Shown here piece after piece: positions 1 through 5,616 of a DNA stretch of 5,617 bases; the stretch's first letter is position 1, and every line of letters starts with the position of its first letter. The DNA is from an uncultured Lachnospiraceae bacterium. Lineage in GTDB: Bacteria; Bacillota_A; Clostridia; Lachnospirales; Lachnospiraceae. Position numbers and translations under genes: made by a program. The DNA lies in assembly GCA_905207905.1 (NCBI GenBank), contig CAJLNC010000115.1:1-5617 (forward strand), in the 5' to 3' direction. The notes under the pieces are model-generated. The model was given only the letters and a program-made list of their open reading frames with translations, ran no database searches and was not told the origin of the DNA.

Positions 1-39
1 CAGAGATGAGCTTCCGCAGTTGATTACTAATACATTCAT
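1..39 (-). CDS. ackA: Acetate kinase, N-terminal fragment (cut by window edge)
   Basis: Only the first 13 codons are present; they read MNVLVINCGSSSL, the characteristic acetate kinase N-terminus of the ASKHA fold (beta strand followed by the N-x-G-S-S-S phosphate loop). Asn7, Ser10 and Ser12 fall at the same positions as the active-site residues of the Methanosarcina thermophila enzyme. The start is fixed by an AGGAGG ribosome binding site at 48-53, 8 nt upstream; an ATG three bases further up is out of frame and runs straight into a stop. The enzyme converts acetyl phosphate and ADP to acetate and ATP in the cytoplasm. It lies downstream of pta on the same strand, the usual order, but after an unusually long 207-bp gap. 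No good separate promoter was found, so co-transcription with pta is inferred. Confidence 0.9.
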   Translation of the reverse strand, partial: MNVLVINCGSSSL

Positions 40-103
40 TTCATTTTCCTCCTAATATCAGTTCCCTTATAATTTCTTACTTCCTTCATCCAGACTTCTG
101 TTT

Positions 104-223
104 CCGCGGGCAATGAGCCAGACAGCCGCGCTTGTGCGGCTATTTGGCGAATGCCGCAAGGTTCAAATCCCCCGCAGCTTGCCGCGCTGCCAGCTTGGTC
201 TCCCATCAGCTTGCTATGGGAGA
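104..223. repeat. GC-rich block of inverted repeats in the pta-ackA spacer
   Basis: The 207-bp gap 40-246 holds no convincing gene but a dense set of inverted repeats. Stems seen: AGCCGC/GCGGCT at 124-129 and 136-141; GCAGC/GCTGC at 174-178 and 186-190; TCTCCCAT/ATGGGAGA at 199-206 and 216-223; and a long-range pairing of 105-113 with 179-186 (8 bp, one bulged G). The last two GC-rich options compete, so alternative folds are possible. None of the stems is followed by a T tract on either strand, so this is not an intrinsic terminator and read-through from pta into ackA is expected. It could be a structured mRNA spacer, an RNA-processing site or a dispersed palindromic repeat; the sequence alone does not decide. 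Confidence 0.55.
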
Positions 224-246
224 TTTGCTTCTGCTATGTACCTGGA

Positions 247-1242
247 TTATTTGCCCTGGCACTGTACAGCGGTAATAGCAACCACTCCTACGATATCCTC
301 AGAAGAGCATCCTCTGGACAGATCATTCACCGGAGCGGCGATACCCTGAGTAACCGGACCGTATGCTTCCGCCTTTGCCAGTCTCTGAACCAGCTTATAT
401 CCGATGTTTCCTGCATCCAGATCCGGGAATACCAATACATTGGCATGTCCGGCCACCTTGCTGCCCGGAGCCTTGGAAGCGCCCACAGAAGGAACGATAG
501 CTGCATCCAGCTGCATCTCACCGTCAATAAGCATATCCGGATTCTCTTCCTTTGCGATCTTCACAGCTGCTGTTACCTTATCAATGTCCGCATGCTTTGC
601 ACTGCCCATGGTGGAGTGGGAAAGGAACGCCACCTTAGGTTCTGCTCCTACCAGTGCCTTGAAGGACTCTGCGGAGGAAGCTGCAATAGCTGCCAGCTCT
701 TCGGAAGTAGGATTCTGATTCAGACCGCAGTCAGCAAATACAAAGGTTCCGTTCTCGCCGAACTCGCAGTTGGGCACTTCCATCAGGAAGAAAGCAGATA
801 CCAGTTTGGTTCCCGGTTTGGTCTTTAAGATCTGCAGGCAGGGTCTTAAGGTGTCTGCGGTAGAATGACAGGCACCGGATACCATACCGTCTGCATCTCC
901 CATCTTCACCATCATAACGCCGTAGTACAGATACTGATTCAGCAGGATCTCCTTTGCCTGCTCCGGAGTCATGCCCTTTTTCTGTCTTAACTCTACCAGC
1001 TTGTCAATATACGCTGCAGTTCTGTCAGAGGTAGCAGGATCTACCACCTTCACGCCGGCAAGATCCAGGCCCTCTCCGCCCTTCTTCACTGCCTCTTCTG
1101 TACCTACGATGATAATATCTGCCAGACCTTCCTTTAAAATCTGGGCAGCAGCCTCATAGGTTCTTCTGTCCTCGCTCTCCGGCAAAACGATTGTCTTTTT
1201 ATCAGCTTTTGCTTTTGCTTTGATAATGTCAATAAATCCCAT
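247..1242 (-). CDS. pta: Phosphate acetyltransferase
   Basis: This 331-residue protein matches the short, single-domain form of phosphotransacetylase (PTA_PTB family, usually about 330 aa), which interconverts acetyl-CoA and phosphate with acetyl phosphate and CoA. Visible hallmarks are the N-terminal VLPESEDRRT at 19-28, MVSGACHSTADTLRP at 120-134, FADCGLNQNPTSEEL in the middle, SHSTMGSAKH, DGEMQLDAAI and the C-terminal VNDLSRGCSSEDIVGV. Arg133, Ser309, Arg310 and Asp316 sit at the same numbers as the catalytic and CoA-binding residues described for the Methanosarcina thermophila enzyme. The start is supported by AAAGGAG at 1252-1258, 9 nt upstream. It is the first gene of an inferred pta-ackA operon for ATP-yielding acetate formation and has its own sigma-A promoter at 1280-1308. 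No truncation or missing key residue is seen. Confidence 0.97.
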   Translation of the reverse strand: MGFIDIIKAKAKADKKTIVLPESEDRRTYEAAAQILKEGLADIIIVGTEEAVKKGGEGLDLAGVKVVDPATSDRTAAYIDKLVELRQKKGMTPEQAKEILLNQYLYYGVMMVKMGDADGMVSGACHSTADTLRPCLQILKTKPGTKLVSAFFLMEVPNCEFGENGTFVFADCGLNQNPTSEELAAIAASSAESFKALVGAEPKVAFLSHSTMGSAKHADIDKVTAAVKIAKEENPDMLIDGEMQLDAAIVPSVGASKAPGSKVAGHANVLVFPDLDAGNIGYKLVQRLAKAEAYGPVTQGIAAPVNDLSRGCSSEDIVGVVAITAVQCQGK

Positions 1243-1279
1243 GATTCTTGACTCCTTTCGTATTTTTTGCGTTATTTCA

Positions 1280-1308
1280 ATTATAGACCATTTTTTCCAT
1301 GGTTACAA
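1280..1308 (-). promoter_or_regulatory. Sigma-A promoter for pta(-ackA)
   Basis: On the minus strand a perfect -10 TATAAT (1280-1285) is preceded at exactly 17 nt by -35 TTGTAA (1303-1308, 4 of 6 consensus). Transcription would start near 1273, giving a leader of about 30 nt that contains the pta ribosome binding site. The spacer includes CCAT/ATGG inverted halves, which may be chance. Confidence 0.7.
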
Positions 1309-1346
1309 GTCATAAATTGGCATGAACCCGGAAAAATACATTCTGG

Positions 1347-1375
1347 TTGCACCTTGCCGGAGGGTCTGCTAAAAT
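1347..1375 (+). promoter_or_regulatory. Candidate sigma-A promoter for tmcAL
   Basis: TTGCAC (1347-1352) and TAAAAT (1370-1375) are separated by exactly 17 nt. The -10 is good (5 of 6), the -35 weak (3 of 6). Transcription would begin near 1382, giving a leader of about 100 nt that contains the 1398-1431 hairpin. The -35 box lies 38 bp from the divergent pta -35 box. Confidence 0.45.
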
Positions 1376-1397
1376 AGGAAAAAACCTTGAATAATGA

Positions 1398-1431
1398 CAG
1401 CATCCGTATACCCAGGGCAACACGGATGCTG
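1398..1431 (+). promoter_or_regulatory. 10-bp perfect hairpin in the tmcAL leader
   Basis: CAGCATCCGT at 1398-1407 and ACGGATGCTG at 1422-1431 form a perfect 10-bp inverted repeat around a 14-nt loop, which itself contains CCC/GGG. No T tract follows on the plus strand, so it is not a simple intrinsic terminator. On the minus strand a T6 run is about 14 nt beyond the stem, too far for a typical terminator. It may be a leader RNA structure or an operator-like DNA dyad lying between the two divergent genes. Confidence 0.45.
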
Positions 1432-1480
1432 ACGATACACAGAATATACATTCAGGAACAACAAAAACCCAGGAGGAACT

Positions 1481-2824
1481 ATGAACGCAGTAGGAATCGT
1501 TGCAGAATACCATCCCTTTCACAAAGGGCATGCCTATCACATAAAAAAAGCCAGGGAATTATCCGGCGCAGATTTCGTCGTAGCTGTTATGAGCCCGGAC
1601 TTTGTCCAGCGGGGAGAACCTACCATAGCAGACAAATACTGCCGCACCTCCATGGCCTTAGCCGGAGGTGCGGATGTGGTACTGGAGCTTCCGGTGCGCT
1701 TTGCCTGCGCCAGCGCTGAATACTTTGCGGAGGGCGCCGTTTCTATTTTAAACAGCTTAGGCTGCATCTCTCACCTGTGTTTCGGCTGCGAAACTCCGGA
1801 TCTTTCCGCTTTTCAGACACTGGCTGATTTTTTCCGGAAAGAACCGGCTCTCTATCAGCAGGAACTAAGGGCCAGGCTGAAGTCCGGGGCCACTTTCCCA
1901 AAGGCCAGGGAGCTGGCGCTCAAAGCCCACTTTGCCTCCTGTCCCGATAATTTTTCCGAAAAACAGCGAAAAGAGGTTTGTTCCTGCGCTTCGAAGCACT
2001 TGGCGAAAAACGGCGCTCCCCAGAACCTTCTCTCCCTCCTCGCCTCACCCAACAATATTCTCGGGCTGGAATATACGAAGGCGTTGCTGCGCCTTGACAG
2101 CCCCATACAGCCCCTTCCCATCCGCCGCATAGGTTCCGGCTACCACTCCCTCTCTGTGGAGGATCGTTTCTGCTCTGCCAGCGCCCTTCGAAGCATTTTG
2201 GAAAAAGGCACAAACAGTTTCTCAGAAAAAAAACGCGCCTTCCCGGCAGATGTCCCATCCCTATCTGCCCACATTCCCACTGACAGCCTGACTGTTTTGA
2301 AGAACTATCTTTCCACGAAAAACCTGGTGTTCATGGAGGATTTTTCTGCGCTTCTCCACTACCGCCTTCTCTCAGAAACAGATTTTACTCCTTTCCTGGA
2401 TGTGGGAACGGAGCTTTCCTCCCGCATCCGAAAACTGCTGCCCCGGTACAAAGGCATCAGGGACTTTGCCCTGCTGCTTCACACAAAGCAGCTTACTGAA
2501 GCCCGGATTCGCAGAGGACTTCTCCATATTCTTCTTGGCATTACCCAAGAGGAACTGCTTGAGGGAAGGGGAGAAGCCTTTGCCCCCTATGTCCGGCTGC
2601 TGGGATTCAAAAAAGAAGCCGCCCCTCTGCTCCGTCAAATCCAGAAGAACGGCTCCCTGCCTGTTATCACAAAACCAGCGGATGCAAAGCACCATCTTTC
2701 TCCTGCTGCCCTAAAACACTTTGAACGGGATGTGTATGCCTCTCATCTCTACCAGCTTCCTGAAAGCCAAAAGCGAAGCGTCACCATCCAAAGCGAATAT
2801 ACCCGCTCCCCCATCATCTGGTAA
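1481..2824 (+). CDS. tmcAL: tRNA(Met) cytidine acetate ligase (TmcAL, former YlbM family)
   Basis: TmcAL activates acetate with ATP to acetyl-AMP and transfers the acetyl group to C34 of elongator tRNA(Met), making ac4C34, which helps AUG be read accurately. The nucleotidyltransferase-like N-terminal domain shows GIVAEYHPFHKGHAYHI (5-21; HxGH-type ATP site at 14-17), DFVQRGEP (40-47), ELP (69-71) and FGCE (101-104). Further on are SPNNILGLEYTKAL (189-202), RIGSGYHS (216-223) and SASALR (232-237), the counterpart of the S-x-x-x-I-R nucleotide-binding motif. At 447 aa it is somewhat longer than the roughly 400-415 aa usual for the family; an extra-looking stretch lies at about 152-181. Family members commonly have Asn where this one has His11. 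AGGAGG at 1471-1476 supports the start, though its spacing of 4 nt is short. Divergent from pta-ackA, whose end product acetate is its substrate. Confidence 0.93.
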   Translation: MNAVGIVAEYHPFHKGHAYHIKKARELSGADFVVAVMSPDFVQRGEPTIADKYCRTSMALAGGADVVLELPVRFACASAEYFAEGAVSILNSLGCISHLCFGCETPDLSAFQTLADFFRKEPALYQQELRARLKSGATFPKARELALKAHFASCPDNFSEKQRKEVCSCASKHLAKNGAPQNLLSLLASPNNILGLEYTKALLRLDSPIQPLPIRRIGSGYHSLSVEDRFCSASALRSILEKGTNSFSEKKRAFPADVPSLSAHIPTDSLTVLKNYLSTKNLVFMEDFSALLHYRLLSETDFTPFLDVGTELSSRIRKLLPRYKGIRDFALLLHTKQLTEARIRRGLLHILLGITQEELLEGRGEAFAPYVRLLGFKKEAAPLLRQIQKNGSLPVITKPADAKHHLSPAALKHFERDVYASHLYQLPESQKRSVTIQSEYTRSPIIW

Positions 2825-2836
2825 ACAGGATGGGGG
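2808..2836 (+). terminator. Strong hairpin overlapping the tmcAL stop; possible shared terminator
   Basis: CCCCCATC (2808-2815) pairs perfectly with GATGGGGG (2829-2836), and an inner CTG/CAG (2818-2820, 2826-2828) closes a GTAAA loop, with AT bulged. The tmcAL stop TAA (2822-2824) is in the loop. The GC-rich stem is terminator-like, but no U tract follows directly; on the plus strand the first T-rich stretch (about 2856-2865) begins some 19 nt later. It may stop or protect the converging tmcAL and MATE transcripts. Confidence 0.35.
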
Positions 2837-2864
2837 CAGAGAACTCTACAAACAGTCTTCTTTT

Positions 2865-4199
2865 CTATACGTTCAGATGCACCCGCTTCTTATATATATA
2901 GTAGGCTCCCACCGCTGTCACTGCCTCCGCAAATCCAAAGGCCAGCCATACACCGTTAGCTCCCAGAAAACGGCTGAAGATCCAGGCTGCTGGGATAATT
3001 ACCACTGTATACCGCATCAGGGCAATCCAGAGGGATTCTTTTCCCATACCAAGCCCCTCCAGCGCTCCGGAGCAGGTGACAGACACAGCGGATACCACAA
3101 AGCCCAGACTGATCAGTTTAAGAGCCGTCACACCAATCTGAATCGTCTCCTGACTGTTCGTAAAAAGACCGATGAGCTGCTCCGGCACCAGCCAGGAAAT
3201 CAGGGTGCCTGCTGCCATCACCAGCACCGATAGTTTCAGGGCAGTACCAAAAATTTTCTTTACCCGGCCATACTCTCCTGCACCGTAATTGTATCCCATC
3301 AGAGGACGAATACCCTGAATAATTCCATTGCCGGTAAGGTAGATAAAGGTCTGAAGCTTATAATAAACGCCCAGTACCAAAACATATTTCTCCGAAAATC
3401 CTGCCAAAATTCCATTCAAAGCGGAGATCAGCATGGAAGGCAGGGCAATATTAAGGGCAGCAGGAATACCTACAGAATACACTTTCTTCATCACATTTTT
3501 ATTAGGTTTTGCATAAGCCATGGAAATTTTGGCCTGTGTAGGCCGCACCAGATAGCAGATCAGGTACGCTGCTAAAGACACCGTCTGCCCAATCCCTGTA
3601 GCGTAGGCCGCTCCCGCAATCCCCATAGCCGGAAAAGGCCCGATCCCGAAGATCATCAATGGATCCAGCACAATATTGGACAGACAGCCCGCCAGCATAC
3701 AGAACATAGACACCTTCATCTGCCCCACCGCCTGGAACAGCTTCTCAAAAGCCACTCCTATGGTGATCACCACAGAAAAAAGGAACGCTCTGTTGGAATA
3801 GGTCAGGGCCATGCCGATTACCTCCGAATCCTTAGAAAACATCCCTAAAAACCAGGGCATTCCTACAATGCACACTACGGTCAGTATCAGTCCATGAATA
3901 AAACTCAAAATCATGCCCTGAGTAGTGGCACGGTTGGCATTGTCTCCATCTTCTGCGCCCAGATAAAAGGCAATAATCGCATTCATTCCAATGGCAAATC
4001 CCACTCCGATGGCTGTGATCAGATTCTGCACCGGATACACCAGGGCCAGGGCCGTCATGGCTTTCTCACTGACTCTTGCCACAAAATAGCTGTCCACAAT
4101 ATTGTAAAGGGAATTCACTGCCATGGATAGCACCATAGGCAGGGACATAGACAGCACCAGCGGAAGAATCTTCCGCTCCTTCATAAATGTTTGATCCAT
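2865..4199 (-). CDS. MATE family multidrug/toxin efflux transporter
   Basis: This 444-residue, strongly hydrophobic protein has the length and two-repeat layout of MATE (MatE, PF01554) exporters, with about 12 membrane segments, which expel cationic drugs or metabolites using a Na+ or H+ gradient. Repeat one spans roughly 15-175 and repeat two roughly 240-395. Typical signs: Pro21, Asn33 and Asp36 in the first helix (SLPMVL...NIVDSYFV), NIVLDPLMIFGIG at 175-187, GIAGAAYATGIGQ at 193-205 and RPLMGYNYGAG at 298-308. The C-terminus is basic (KKRVHLNV). AAGGAG at 4207-4212, 7 nt upstream, supports this start over Met6, which lacks a binding site. It stands alone, convergent with tmcAL, and has a roughly 200-nt leader with a terminator-like hairpin, hinting at attenuation. 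Substrate and coupling ion cannot be told from the sequence. Confidence 0.93.
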   Translation of the reverse strand: MDQTFMKERKILPLVLSMSLPMVLSMAVNSLYNIVDSYFVARVSEKAMTALALVYPVQNLITAIGVGFAIGMNAIIAFYLGAEDGDNANRATTQGMILSFIHGLILTVVCIVGMPWFLGMFSKDSEVIGMALTYSNRAFLFSVVITIGVAFEKLFQAVGQMKVSMFCMLAGCLSNIVLDPLMIFGIGPFPAMGIAGAAYATGIGQTVSLAAYLICYLVRPTQAKISMAYAKPNKNVMKKVYSVGIPAALNIALPSMLISALNGILAGFSEKYVLVLGVYYKLQTFIYLTGNGIIQGIRPLMGYNYGAGEYGRVKKIFGTALKLSVLVMAAGTLISWLVPEQLIGLFTNSQETIQIGVTALKLISLGFVVSAVSVTCSGALEGLGMGKESLWIALMRYTVVIIPAAWIFSRFLGANGVWLAFGFAEAVTAVGAYYIYKKRVHLNV

Positions 4200-4224
4200 A
4201 AATACACTCCTTCATCTCCGTTTT

Positions 4225-4252
4225 ATGATATGCTGAAACGATACCTGAACAA
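4225..4252 (-). promoter_or_regulatory. Alternative weak promoter close to the MATE gene
   Basis: On the minus strand TTGTTC (4247-4252; 3 of 6) and TATCAT (4225-4230; 5 of 6) are 16 nt apart. This would give a leader of only about 20 nt and would bypass the 4321-4351 hairpin. It is weaker than the 4406-4434 promoter. Confidence 0.3.
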
Positions 4253-4316
4253 AGGAGGAAGCAGGAATATCATAATAGGTTCCCACACGTTTCCCGTCTC
4301 TTCTTTTCCGCATCAT

Positions 4317-4351
4317 AAAAGCCACACAATCACAAATTGTAATTGTGTGGC
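4317..4351 (-). terminator. Terminator-like hairpin in the MATE leader (possible attenuator)
   Basis: A near-perfect 31-bp dyad at 4321-4351 (15-nt arms, 14 pairs matching, centre 4336) is followed on the minus strand by TTTTAT (4317-4320 and beyond). In minus-strand RNA the single non-Watson-Crick position is a U-G wobble, so the stem continues for 13 pairs to a 5-nt loop. In plus-strand RNA the same position is a C-A mismatch and no T tract follows. This favours a minus-strand terminator. It lies about 110 nt past the stop of the 356-codon frame but also about 50 nt downstream of the start site expected from the 4406-4434 promoter, so it may be a plain gene-end terminator, a conditional attenuator of the MATE gene, or a DNA operator. 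Confidence 0.6.
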
Positions 4352-4405
4352 CGAAAAAAAGATCTCTCTTGAAAAGCTCCACGCCTCTGCAGGTTTTATG
4401 AAGCT

Positions 4406-4434
4406 ATTATGCTATTGTTTTTCAAATTTGTCAA
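4406..4434 (-). promoter_or_regulatory. Near-consensus sigma-A promoter upstream of the MATE gene
   Basis: On the minus strand a perfect -35 TTGACA (4429-4434) and a -10 CATAAT (4406-4411, 5 of 6) are separated by exactly 17 nt, the best promoter in the window. Transcription would start near 4399, leaving about 200 nt before the MATE start codon, with the 4317-4351 hairpin inside the leader. It lies just past the stop codon of the upstream frame (4460), so it most likely drives MATE, or a short RNA ending at the hairpin. Confidence 0.7.
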
Positions 4435-4459
4435 CAGCATTTCACATCCGTTTTCTCTG

Positions 4460-5530
4460 CTATGGCGAAACTGCTGCCGCATTTTTTCCCTGCCGGATAT
4501 CCACACAGCCATCCCGCCGCATCTTTTCCGTGATCATTTCCGCATGTCCCCCATTGCTGAAATACATCTTATCCAGATCTTCCTCCTTCAGAATCCAGGC
4601 CATGTGCACCGTAACCGTTTCCCCTGACCCAAGGCTGGAGATATAATTGCTTCCATTGGTGCCGATGCCTCCATGAAGATCAAAATACTGCATCTCCCCG
4701 CTTAAAAGATTCCCCAGTCCCTCATTGTACACGAAATCCCACTCTCCCGGCTCTGCCTCCGCCTGATCATAGATCTGATAAGAGTCCCCGTTTTCTTCCA
4801 GCAGGGTGAGACATCCGTTAAACAGGATATTCTTCCAGGTCTTTTCTCCATTGTTGGTAAACTCCAGGGTAAGATATACCAGTTTAAGCGGCGTCTCTTT
4901 TCGTTTCACCACCTGATTTGCCGTATTTACCCCGTCTCCCGTCTTTACATAAACCAGTTCTCCAGGCAGCAGCTTCCCGTTTTCATCCAGTGCCTGCTTC
5001 CACCGTTCATCCACGCTGGAAGTTTCTCCCAGAAGGCTCAGATCGTCTGCCGTCTGTACCTGAAGCACCTTCATGGAGATATCCCGGGTTTCGGTCATCT
5101 CTCCGCCTTCCTCCAGCTCTACCGGAAGAATGGGAGACAGACTTTCTCCCACCTGATAAACCGGAAGCGCTTCTTTTCCGATCTCGGTCTGCTCATCCTG
5201 AATCCAGTCGATTTCTGTCTCTTCCTCCTGAGCAATCTCATCTCCCCAGGTCCATACCTTTTCCCAGGGCGTATAACTGCCCGTGGGGATCAGTTCCAGA
5301 GCTTCCCCAAACTTAAGAGCGTCTTCTTTTGAGACATCTTCTCCTATATACAGAAGGATCATAGCTCCGTATTCCGGGGCATACAGATAAATCCTTTTGG
5401 GAAATGCAGCCTGCCCCTGGGCCAGGCTGCCGTATTCCAGATACACCCCCTGGCGGCCTGCCAGTTCGATCTCCTCACTAAAGATCACATTCCGAAGAAG
5501 CAGTTCCTTGCCCTCATCCTCTCTTTCCAC
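4460..5530 (-). CDS. Secreted-domain protein, anti-sigma-like C-terminal part, apparently missing its N-terminus
   Basis: I do not recognise a named gene. The 356-codon frame reads as genuine coding sequence. Residues about 10-84 end in IYLYAPEYGAMILLYIGEDVS...ALKFGEALELIPTG, resembling the extracellular domain of clostridial membrane-anchored anti-sigma or DUF4367-like proteins. Residues 85-150 are an acidic linker rich in E, D and T. Residues about 150-340 look like a beta-sandwich of DUF4352/telokin type (LVYLTLEFTNNGEKTWKNIL at 217-236, later LGSGETVTVHMAW). Such proteins normally have an N-terminal cytoplasmic part and a membrane helix; here there is neither, nor a signal peptide. The only available start is a GTG at 5528-5530 with AGGA directly against it, and an in-frame TGA lies three codons upstream. 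It is probably the 3' part of a broken gene. Coding is likely; the domain names are tentative and based on pattern recall. Confidence 0.5.
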   Translation of the reverse strand: MEREDEGKELLLRNVIFSEEIELAGRQGVYLEYGSLAQGQAAFPKRIYLYAPEYGAMILLYIGEDVSKEDALKFGEALELIPTGSYTPWEKVWTWGDEIAQEEETEIDWIQDEQTEIGKEALPVYQVGESLSPILPVELEEGGEMTETRDISMKVLQVQTADDLSLLGETSSVDERWKQALDENGKLLPGELVYVKTGDGVNTANQVVKRKETPLKLVYLTLEFTNNGEKTWKNILFNGCLTLLEENGDSYQIYDQAEAEPGEWDFVYNEGLGNLLSGEMQYFDLHGGIGTNGSNYISSLGSGETVTVHMAWILKEEDLDKMYFSNGGHAEMITEKMRRDGCVDIRQGKNAAAVSP

Positions 5531-5616
5531 TCCTGGTCAAATAGCTGTCCCTGTTCCGCCACCAGCATCCCCATGGTCAGATCTTCGATCCTTGCAATAT
5601 GCCAGAGCGCCCAGGC
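5485..5616 (-). pseudogene. DinB-like protein fragment, frame broken near its end
   Basis: From the window edge a minus-strand frame runs 43 codons to a TGA at 5485-5487, overlapping the 356-codon frame by 46 bp in another phase. It contains LWHIARIED, then TMGMLVAEQGQLFDQEWKERM. This matches the pattern I know from the DinB/DUF664-type four-helix superfamily (W-x-L-W-H-x-A-R-x-E-D, then L-V-A, then a W-x-E-R-M stretch); these are metal-binding proteins, often thiol-dependent or stress-linked. Similarity seems to stop just after ERM (about 5515), where family members usually continue with T-G-N-x-M and a further helix pair; here the frame ends within ten codons. It is therefore either a truncated DinB-like gene or the upstream half of a frameshifted gene. 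The family call rests on a short segment. Confidence 0.45.

Noticed and set aside
54..100. A separate ackA promoter (TATAAG on the minus strand at about 67-72).
   Set aside because: No acceptable -35 box 16-18 nt upstream; the sequence there is GC-mixed and unlike TTGACA.
106..190. Possible tRNA on the plus strand: GGTTCAAATCC at 160-170 matches the T-loop consensus and GC-rich stems lie around it.
   Set aside because: The T stem would have only about two pairs, the candidate anticodon hairpin has a 6-nt loop, and no 7-bp acceptor stem or CCA-type end fits. At most a chance resemblance or a remnant.
113..349. A 78-codon plus-strand frame across the pta-ackA spacer.
   Set aside because: No ribosome binding site, it runs into the 3' end of pta on the opposite strand, and its amino acids follow the hairpin repeats rather than any protein pattern.
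151..828. A 225-codon open frame on the plus strand opposite pta.
   Set aside because: It is antisense to a fully conserved pta gene, has no ribosome binding site and a composition (rich in Cys, His, Arg and Ser) typical of a shadow frame.
1920..2258. A 112-codon minus-strand frame inside tmcAL.
   Set aside because: Antisense to a clear family protein, without start signals; its Arg/Gly/Trp-rich composition is typical of a shadow.
2891..2900. (TA)5 run that could be read as a promoter -10 region or a microsatellite.
   Set aside because: It lies in the MATE coding end, where it encodes the Tyr-Tyr-Ile-Tyr stretch; no -35 box at the right distance.
2721..3233. A 170-codon plus-strand frame spanning the tmcAL end and the MATE 3' part.
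   Set aside because: It overlaps two recognised genes in other frames, has no binding site and resembles no protein.
4460..4646. Plus-strand frame at 4191-4646 overlapping the MATE leader and the end of the 356-codon frame.
   Set aside because: It covers the minus-strand promoter and terminator, has no binding site near its ATG and no recognisable protein content.
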